64,000 bases of DNA from Ashinkailepas kermadecensis (Eukaryota > Arthropoda > Thecostraca > Neolepadidae), in contig JAOTOM010002954.1 of NCBI GenBank assembly GCA_034440615.1, positions 60,001-124,000 of the forward strand. Direction: 5' to 3'. The translations under genes were made by a program, and so were the position numbers. The notes below the pieces were generated by a model. It saw only the letters and a list, made by a program, of their open reading frames with translations. It did not search any database and had not been told where the DNA came from. This document shows positions 56,930-64,000 of this stretch, in pieces (position 1 is the first letter of the stretch; each line of letters starts with the position of its first letter).

Positions 56930-59404
56930 CTAAGGTTATGTGATGTACCATGAGGAGTTCTGGGAATTCATGGTGGGATGTGTGTCTCGAATACATAGGG
57001 ACTCCAAAACCTTCAGATCCGCGTTGTCTCTAGCTGACCCCAGTATCTCTACATACAAATTTACGTTGGTCTCAGAATGTTCCATGGATGGGTGGCTTTC
57101 GAGCATGTGTTCGCCCATGGGAGTCTAGGAGCGTCTCAAACGTGCGTCACTGAGATGTTCATTGTAGCGCTCCCTGATAGGTCTTTTAGTTTCTCCGATA
57201 TAAAATTAGTGACGGCATGCTTAGCAAACAATTTTGTATATCACGTTCTTTTTAGTGCATTTCCCTTTCAGGCCATTGACACAGGTGTGACATACACGGT
57301 TGCCAGGAGGACACTGAGGATTTTGCAGGGCTGATTTTACTAATCTGGATTTCAGTGTACTTCCACTAGTCCAGGCCACCTTCAAGTTCTTTATTCGAGA
57401 TGATTTTACGATCCTTGTGCAAAGTGCATCATTTATAAATGGCAGTCTAATGTAAGTATCCCCTTCTGTTTTGCCCCGTTTACTCTGCTTACGTTTGTGC
57501 TGCTGTTTTACGCTTTTCCGAAACCAGGTCAGAGCCCTTTTCGCTGCCATCGATACTTTCTACCTCGGGTATCCATTGGTAACAAACAATTCATCAATGA
57601 TGCGCAAACTCCGCAAACAAGTGTCCTCGTCCGACGATAGCCTTGCTGCTCGTAACATCTGGGATGAAAGCACTGCCGATTTCGTGCTCATGGGATGGGC
57701 TGAACAATAGTGTAAGATTATTGGGGCGGTCATGGGCTTGACATATAGTTCTGTCGAGTACGAACCATCAGCATGATCGGTGAACCATGTATCCAGAAAT
57801 GCAATGGAGCCCTTGTCTAATGAGTGTTCCAAGGTGAAGGATATTTCTGGGTGCTCCATGTTTATGTTTGTGTAAAGTTCCATCAGTAATTTAATTCCAT
57901 GGGTCCAAATGCCAAATGCATCGTCGATGTACCGTAGGTAGATGATCGGCTTCAAAGTTGTCTTCGCTAATAATTTTGTTTCAAACCAGTGCATGAAGAC
58001 TATAGCAAGGGGAGGGGCACAGCGGTTTCCCATGGCACCTCCCTTGGTTTGCTTGAAGACTGAATCACTGAATCTAAGAATGTTGTTATGGTAAATGTGG
58101 TTCAGAAACACTTCACAGTCCGGTAAGCTAAGGCCGAATATATTAATATTGTTCACGTTGTGTTCAAGTAGTTTTAGGACCGCATCAATACCTTCCTGTA
58201 TTGGAATACTTCCATACAGATTTGTTACATCCATAGTGAATGCTATGCTGCCAACCGGCAAGCGCTTTGGAAAGCATTCTCGTACTTTGTCCAGATAGCT
58301 CCCAGTGTTTGTCAGATGTGCTGGTATGAAAGCCAAAATTTTGGTTAGGATTTTGCACATAAACCAGGAAAGCTTGTCTAAAGGATCTCCGCATGCTGAT
58401 ACTATGGGATAGTGGTATATCGGGTTTGTGTTTTTTTGGGAGGCCATATAACTCAGCTGTGCGGCTGAAGTGAGGGATCAACGGTTGTATATCTTTTGAT
58501 AATTTCTGGGAGAGGGTGGACTTGATGAGGATGCTGGTTCTGATATCTAGAGTCTTAGTGGGGTTCGGGTGTTTCGATACCGGCTGATATTCCGTGGTCA
58601 ATTTGGTAGCTTTTTGTACGTAATCTGCTTTGTCCATTATGACAAATCCTTTGCATTAATCTGATGGCTTCATGATGATGCTGGTGTTGACTTCAAGTTC
58701 CTTGATGGCCTTACTTTGGTTATCGGTGATGTTATTTGTAACTGTGGGGTGCCTTTTTAAAGATTTCATTAACTTGGACTTAAGGTCTCGGAAAATTTCT
58801 TCGAACTCTATCGGAGCCTTCGGTGGCTGGAATGCAGGTAAATCTGCGAATGATGGGCGAATGCCTAGGGAATTTCGTGTTGTGTCGCCGGATAGTTGAC
58901 TCATCGCCATGTGACCGTTATTGCGCTTAGAATCCCTAACATACCTCCATCTGAGTGCATAGAGCGTACGCTCAATTCCTACTTCCACTTTTCGCAAGCA
59001 TGCTCGTCCTACGTTGTGTGCAAGAGCGAAATTCGGGCCATAATCAAGCACGTCCAACACTTGGACATCAAGAGGTACGTTTGATAAATTTTGTGTGTGC
59101 CTATAATGACTATGTCTGGGTATCGGGTTAACAGGCAGATCATGGACAAAAGTTTTAGTACGTATTCCCCGACGAGTGTGTGAGGCTCGTGCACTGGAAG
59201 CCATGGCCACTTGTGACCTAGTGTTCCCACTGCCCTGCAATATGCATCACCTATTACTGAGTGGTGCACAATTCCAACGATGCGAACAGCAGCGAGCCTA
59301 ATTACCTCTCCCCCACCACGGAAGCCCCTCACCGTACAACACAAACAATCACTAGCCAGTTCCTGCAGCTCCGGTACCAGCTGTGTAGGCTTGCCGAACA
59401 CTGA
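56930..59404 (-). pseudogene. Penelope-like element, left copy (RT + GIY-YIG)
   Basis: Minus-strand order: an N-terminal region with NLSNVPLDVQVLDVLDYGPN (the conserved pre-RT block of Penelope-like proteins); a linker; then the reverse transcriptase at 57560-58447 with FTMDVTNLYGSIP (motif A), GGAMGNRCAPPLA, YLRYIDDAFGIW (catalytic YIDD) and FLDTWF. Next come CHTCVNGLKGKC and a GIY-YIG endonuclease (IYKIVC, then FYIGETKRPIRERYNEH). The copy is dead. Stops private to it are TAA at 58656-58658 and 57221-57223; frame shifts lie near 59240 and 58410-58445. Stops shared with the right copy are at 57560-57562, 57206-57208 and 57125-57127. The protein would copy RNA at cut DNA ends. No intact start is identifiable. 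Confidence 0.92.
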
Positions 59405-59476
59405 GTTCACAAGAAAGCAACAAGCTGTTCGAAGCGTTGTTACTATGGTCATCATAAACGACAGACCATTGCTTAT

Positions 59477-59490
59477 ATACTGCGCTTTGG
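59477..59490 (+). repeat. SINE target-site duplication, left
   Basis: ATACTGCGCTTTGG, identical to 59657-59670. Confidence 0.92.
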
Positions 59491-59656
59491 TTGGTTGGTT
59501 GGTTATTGGTTTTACGACACGTCGACCGTTGAGTCATGTAGCGTCGCCAATCTCTCACGCCGATTGGTCGCGGGCGAAGAGTAGCGACAGGTGAGACTCG
59601 AACCCACAACCTTTCGATTGTGAGACGAGCATCTTACCCCTAGACCACTCGTCCCC
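59491..59656 (-). mobile_element. tRNA-derived SINE with intact target duplications
   Basis: About 166 bp. The minus strand starts GGGGACGAGTGGTCTAGGGG (A box), passes a CTCGTCTCACAATCGAAAGG stretch that resembles the anticodon arm of tRNA-Val(CAC), and reaches GTGGGTTCGAGTCTCAC, a T-arm with a paired stem and perfect B box. A body of about 70 bp follows and the element ends in ACCAATAACCAACCAACCAA-type repeats. A 14-bp duplication flanks it exactly. The tail differs from poly-A, suggesting mobilisation by a LINE that recognises a short tandem 3' end. The tRNA identity is from memory and less certain than the SINE call. Confidence 0.92.
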
Positions 59657-59670
59657 ATACTGCGCTTTGG
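59657..59670 (+). repeat. SINE target-site duplication, right
   Basis: ATACTGCGCTTTGG, identical to 59477-59490. Confidence 0.92.
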
Positions 59671-60271
59671 GAAAGGCTTTCTTGCCACCAGTACTCATCT
59701 GTGCAGTGATATCGCTATGTGCAGTGCTGCTGTCCCTGGCGGTGCCGTCCTGGGCGGTACTGTCCTTGGTAGTGGTGCTGTCTGTGGCAGTCCTGCCCTG
59801 AGCGGTGCTGTTGCCCTCGGTCGTCCTGCCGTTCTCAGTCGCGGTGTTCATCTTGGTGACGCTGCTGTCCCTGAACGTCCTACCCTGAGGGGCCACCGAA
59901 CATTGTCTTCGGTGGTGTTGCTATTCCTCTCGGCCCTGTCCTGAGAAACGCTACTGTCTTCCGTGGTACTGCTGTTCCGGTAGGTTTCGCCGACTTGAAG
60001 AATGCCGTTGTTACCGGCAGTGCTCCTGCCATTTCTGGTACTGATACTCTTGGTACTTCTTACCAGAGCAGTGTTGCAATGAGCGACGTTGTTGCCATTG
60101 TTGGTGCTGTTATGTTGGCCGAAGGTACGCTGTTGCTCGGCGTAACCCCCTCCTGGTGTGTAAACAGCTTCCATTGATGGTTGTGCACGTCGCTCCAGTA
60201 ATCGGACTTTCTTCATATGACGAACCCTACTTAGCAATCTTTCCTGACGCAGAATGGCTATCGACCTGTAT

Positions 60272-62742
60272 AGTGTTCGGCAAGCCCACACAGCTGGTAC
60301 CGGAGCTGCAGGAACTGGCTAGTGATTGTTTGTGTCGTACGGTGAGGGGCTTCCGTGATGGGGGAGAGGTAATTAGGCTCGCTGCTGTTCGCATTGTTGG
60401 AATTGTGCATCACTCAGTAATAGGCGAATGCATATTGCAGGGCAGTGGGAACACTAGGTCACAAGTGGCCATGACTTCCAGTGCACGAGCCTCACACACT
60501 CGTCGGAGAATACGTACTAAAACTTTTGTCCATGATCTGCCTGTTTACCCGATACCCAGCCATAGTCATTATAGGCACACACAAAACTTATCAAATGTAC
60601 CTCTAGATGCCCAAGTGTTGGATGTGCTTGATTATGGCCCGAATTTCGCTCTTGCACAAAACGTAGGACGAGCATGCTTGCGAAAAGTGGAAGTAGGAAT
60701 TGAGCGTGCGCTCTGTGCACTCAGATGGAGGTATGTTACGGATTCTAAGCGCAATAACGGTCACATGGCGATGAGTCAACTATCCGGCGACACAACACGA
60801 AATTTCCCTAGGCATTCGCCCATCATTCGCAAATTTACCTGCATTCCAGCCACCGAAGGCTCCGATAGAGTTCGAAGAAATTTTCAGAGACCTTAAGTCC
60901 AAGTTAATGAAATATTTCAAAAGGCACCCCAAAGCTAGAAATAACATCACCGATAACCAAAGTAAGGCCATCAAGGAATTTGAAGTCAACACCAGCATCA
61001 TCATGAAGCCACCAGATAAATGCAAAGGATTTGTCATCATGGACAAGGCAGATTACGTACAAAGAGCTACCAAATTGACCACGGAATATCAGCCGGTATC
61101 GAAACACCCGAACCCCACTAAGACTAGATATCAGAACCAGCATCCTCATCAAGTCCACCCTCTCCCAGAAATTACCAAAAGATGTCGTACAACCGTTGAT
61201 CCCTCACTTCAGCCGCACAGCTGAGTTATATGGCCTAAAAAAAAACCACAAACCCGATATACCACTGCGTCCCATAGTATCAGCATGCGAAGATCCTTCA
61301 GACAAGCTTTCCTGGTTTATGTGCAAAATTCTAACCAAAATTTTGGCTTTCATACCAGCACATCTGACAAACACTGAGAGCTATCTGGACAAAGTACGAG
61401 AATGCTTTCCAAAGCGCTTGTCGGTTGGCAGCATAGCATTCACTATGGATGTAACAAATCTCTATGGAAGTATTCCAATACAGGAAGGTATTGATGCGGT
61501 CCTGAAACTACTTGAGCACAATGTGAACAATATTAATCTATTCGGCCTTAGCTTACCGGACTGTGAAGTGTTTCTGAACCACATTTACCATAGCAACATT
61601 CTTAGATTCGGTGATTCAGTCTGCAAGCAAGCCAAGGGAGGTGCCATGGGAAACCGCTGTGCCCCTCCCCTTGCTATAGCCTTCATGCACTGGTTTGAAA
61701 CAAAATTCTTAGCGAAGACAACTTTGAAGCCGATCATCTACCTACGGTACATCGACGACGTATTTGGCATTTGGACCCATGGAATTAAATCACTGATGGA
61801 ACTTTACACAAACATAAACATGGAGCACCCAGAAATATCCTTCACCTTGGAACACTCATTAGACAAGGGCTCCATTGCATTTCTGGATACATGGTTCACC
61901 GATCATGCTGATGGTTCGTACTCGACAGAACTATATATCAAGCCCATGACCGCCCCAATAATCTTACACTATTGTTCAGCCCATCCCATGAGCACGAAAT
62001 CGGCAGTGCTTTCATCCCAGATGTTACGAGCAGCAAGGCTATCGTCGGACGAGGACACTTGTTTGCGGAGTTTGCGCATCATTGATGAATTGTTTGTTAC
62101 CAATGGATACCCGAGGTAGAAAGTATCGATGGCAGCGAAAAGGGCTCTGACCTGGTTTCGGAAAAGCGTAAAACAGCAGCACAAACGTAAGCAGAGTGAA
62201 CGGGGCAAAACAGAAGGGGATACTTACATTAGACTGCCATTTATAAACGATGCACTTTGCACAAGGATCGTAAAATCATCTCGAATAAAGAACTTGAAGG
62301 TGGCCTGGACTAGTGGAAGTACACTGAAATCCAGATTAGTAAAATCAGCCCTGCAAAATCCTCAGTGTCCTTCTGGCAACCGTGTATGTCACACCTGTGT
62401 CAATGGCCTGAAAGGGAAATGCACTGAAAAGAACGTGGTATACAAAATTGTTTGCAAAGCATGCCGTCACTAATTTTATATCGGAGAAACTAAAAGACCT
62501 ATCAGGGAGCGATACAATGAACATCTCAGTGACGCATGTTTGAGACGCTCCTAGACTCCCATGGGCGAACACATGCTCGAAAGCCACCCATCCATGGAAC
62601 ATTCTGAGACCAACGTAAATTTGTATGTAAAGATACTGGGGTCAGCTAGAGACAACGCGGATCTGAAGGTTTTGGAGTCCCTATGTATTCGAGACACACA
62701 TCCCACCATGAATTCCCAGAACTCCTCATGGTACATCACATA
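60272..62742 (+). pseudogene. Penelope-like element, right copy (RT + GIY-YIG)
   Basis: Plus-strand order: FGKPTQLVPELQ at the junction; NLSNVPLDAQVLDVLDYGPN; DKADYVQRATKL; then an uninterrupted reverse transcriptase at 61196-62119 with RTAELYGLKKNHKP, PLRPIVSAC, FTMDVTNLYGSIP, GGAMGNRCAPPLA, YLRYIDDVFGIW (YIDD active site) and FLDTWF. Next are MAAKRALTWFRKSVK, CHTCVNGLKGKC and the GIY-YIG domain (VVYKIVCKACRH, stop, FYIGETKRPIRERYNEH), ending SSWYIT at about 62740. Frame shifts lie near 60805 and 61125. Stops are at 62117-62119, 62471-62473 and 62552-62554, all three also in the left copy. At position 61016 this copy keeps a lysine codon where the left has TAA. The RT itself is well preserved; the element as a whole cannot be translated. 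Confidence 0.93.
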
Positions 62743-62896
62743 ACCTTAGTATTTCACACGTAGGCACTTGTTATGGTATTTTCACTCATACAAAACATAT
62801 AGCAGAGTAGTCAGATATGAAGAATGGAGAGATGATCCAGAGACGGATACTAGGGATGATCAAGGAAAAGGGGAGAGAGAGAGAGAGGGAGGGAAA

Positions 62897-63095
<199 letters not shown>

Positions 63096-63322
63096 AGAGA
63101 GGGGGAGAGGGAGCGATAGGGGAGGCGATTGCAGAAATTGTGAGATCCGTGTGATGTATGATATTGGGAAATGTGCATACCGTGTATGTTGAGCTTAGTG
63201 CATGCGAGATGTGAAGGTGATTTCTTGTTGAGGCGACAATATATGCGAGGATGCGATTTGAATTCGGTGCGTGATTTCAGTGTATGATTTTTGTCATGAA
63301 TTGATGTGTACAAAATATTGTC

Positions 63323-63358
63323 ACTCTTGAAAATGATCCATGATCGAAAAGTTTGAGA
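63323..63358 (+). other. Decayed hammerhead-like motif, right arm
   Basis: ACTC, TTGAAAA, GATC-CAT-GATC, GAAAAGTTT, GAG: the fold is kept, the catalytic core is altered. Same sequence as 56308-56343 in the opposite arm. Confidence 0.5.
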
Positions 63359-63706
63359 TCTAATATATCTAATTTTTATTAAAAGCACAGCATTCCTTAC
63401 CAATGTGGGCCAAAACGTTTCACCTTATTTTACTTTCAATCAAGTTAAGAACTATGCCCTTCGGCATTTTTAGATCAGGACGGAACATTGGTGCTTACAA
63501 GTCGTTTAAAACCACCTTCTCTGTGTAGAAGTTTTTGTTGTTTGTTTGGTTTTCTGTTTGTTTCCATCTTATGATCATGAAAGGTCATTTGCATGACCTG
63601 TTGTTACCTTAAGTCACAAATGTACAAAGTAATTCACGCATTTATATATGTAGACACATGCGTTGTGTCGACTAGGAAACGAAATCAAGTGGCAATACGC
63701 ATCGTA

Positions 63707-63877
63707 GGGACGAAGTGGTCTTGGGGTTAGATATTGCTCTCTAAACCGAAAGGTTGTGGGTTCCAATCTCACCTGTCGCCGCTCGCCGCCCACGACTGAT
63801 GGGCGTGAGTGATTAGTAATGCTAATAATCTAGCGGCCAAATGCGACGTAAGAACCAATAACCAACCAACGAACGAA
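63707..63877 (+). mobile_element. tRNA-derived SINE, right-arm copy
   Basis: Starts GGGACGAAGTGGTCTTGGGG, has a B-box-like GTGGGTTCCAATCTCAC, and ends ACCAATAACCAACCAACGAA. Same family as 59491-59656 but more diverged. Flanks CAATACGCATCGTA and CAATGCAAATCGCG agree at nine of fourteen positions, possibly a decayed target duplication. Shared with the left arm, so it was present before the duplication. Confidence 0.8.
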
Positions 63878-64000
63878 CAATGCAAATCGCGAAAGCTTCA
63901 AGAACATAATGTAGGTAGAAAGTCACATAAAATACAAATTTTGACTAATCCAAATTTTTTTCTCTAAATTTTCCCTAAATTTTGAAAATTCCTACGTTGT

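Larger units (their letters stand above)
59405..60271. other. Asymmetric spacer of the large palindrome
   Basis: Unrelated to either arm. It contains a SINE (59491-59656) with target duplications. The rest, 59671-60175, is GC-rich; on the minus strand it reads as Ser/Thr/Asn/Asp-rich low-complexity protein in two frames (59555-59896; 59848-60291 with QHNSTNNGNNVAHCNTALV). The repeated triplet rhythm around ACAGCA/GACAGC/ACCGCC suggests a decayed short tandem repeat. A real exon is possible but unsupported. Confidence 0.6.

Noticed and set aside
59590..59656. Functional tRNA gene
   Set aside because: The acceptor stem does not close; body, tail and a 14-bp target duplication show it is a SINE.

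Overview
The window looks like a repeat-dominated stretch of a metazoan nuclear genome. No intact host gene can be defended. An arthropod, perhaps a tick, mite or spider, is the best guess (inference): short TTAGG-type runs recur (about 834-864, 23757-23790, 26982-26997, 41160-41190, 41625-41650), and the mobile elements are Penelope-like retroelements, RNase H-bearing LINEs, hAT-type DNA elements, tRNA-derived SINEs and a THAP-domain fragment. Long open frames are mostly by-products of tandem repeats with periods of 16, 20 or 21 bp.

Layout. 0-14 kb: AT-rich DNA with a hydrolase-like remnant (155-400), a tRNA-derived SINE candidate (2495-2690), a diverged inverted pair of Penelope-type ends (3515-3924 and 5845-6250) around a small hAT MITE (5557-5755), and microsatellites. 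14-18.4 kb: a diverged 1.1-kb tandem duplication, then two Penelope 3' ends placed back to back (16430-17131 minus, 17277-17843 plus), each with a hammerhead ribozyme motif, then a LINE 3' end. 18.4-23.6 kb: AT-rich dispersed repeats leading into a 1.8-kb satellite of 16-bp units with higher-order structure. 23.9-30.3 kb: hAT-derived GC-rich repeats, a 21-bp array and a ~275-bp satellite. 31.5-47.3 kb: two hAT-type elements (31538-32872 and 41774-47250), each bounded by CAG..GGCGTC inverted ends and a perfect 8-bp target duplication, whose interiors are 21-bp tandem arrays; a related hAT family lies at 34069-34865. 47.8-51 kb: a THAP fragment, a small palindrome carrying two hammerhead motifs, and a 5'-truncated LINE with an RNase H domain. 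51.6-55.1 kb: mononucleotide-rich DNA of doubtful quality, an ACGTACAA-rich cluster and a 1.46-kb CpG-rich 20-bp satellite. 55.7-64 kb: a large inverted duplication (arms 55681-59404 and 60272-64000 or beyond) carrying two opposed Penelope-like elements with reverse transcriptase and GIY-YIG endonuclease domains, two copies of one SINE and an AT microsatellite in each arm.

Main conclusions. (1) The two arms of the big palindrome share three stop codons, one SINE insertion and one AT tract, so they arose by inverted duplication of an already dead element, not by two insertions. (2) Penelope ends occur as inverted pairs at four separate places, several with a textbook minimal hammerhead. (3) hAT-type inverted ends with exact 8-bp duplications enclose arrays of a 21-bp unit: short tandem arrays that appear to have been mobilised as transposons. 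This is the best candidate for an under-described system here.
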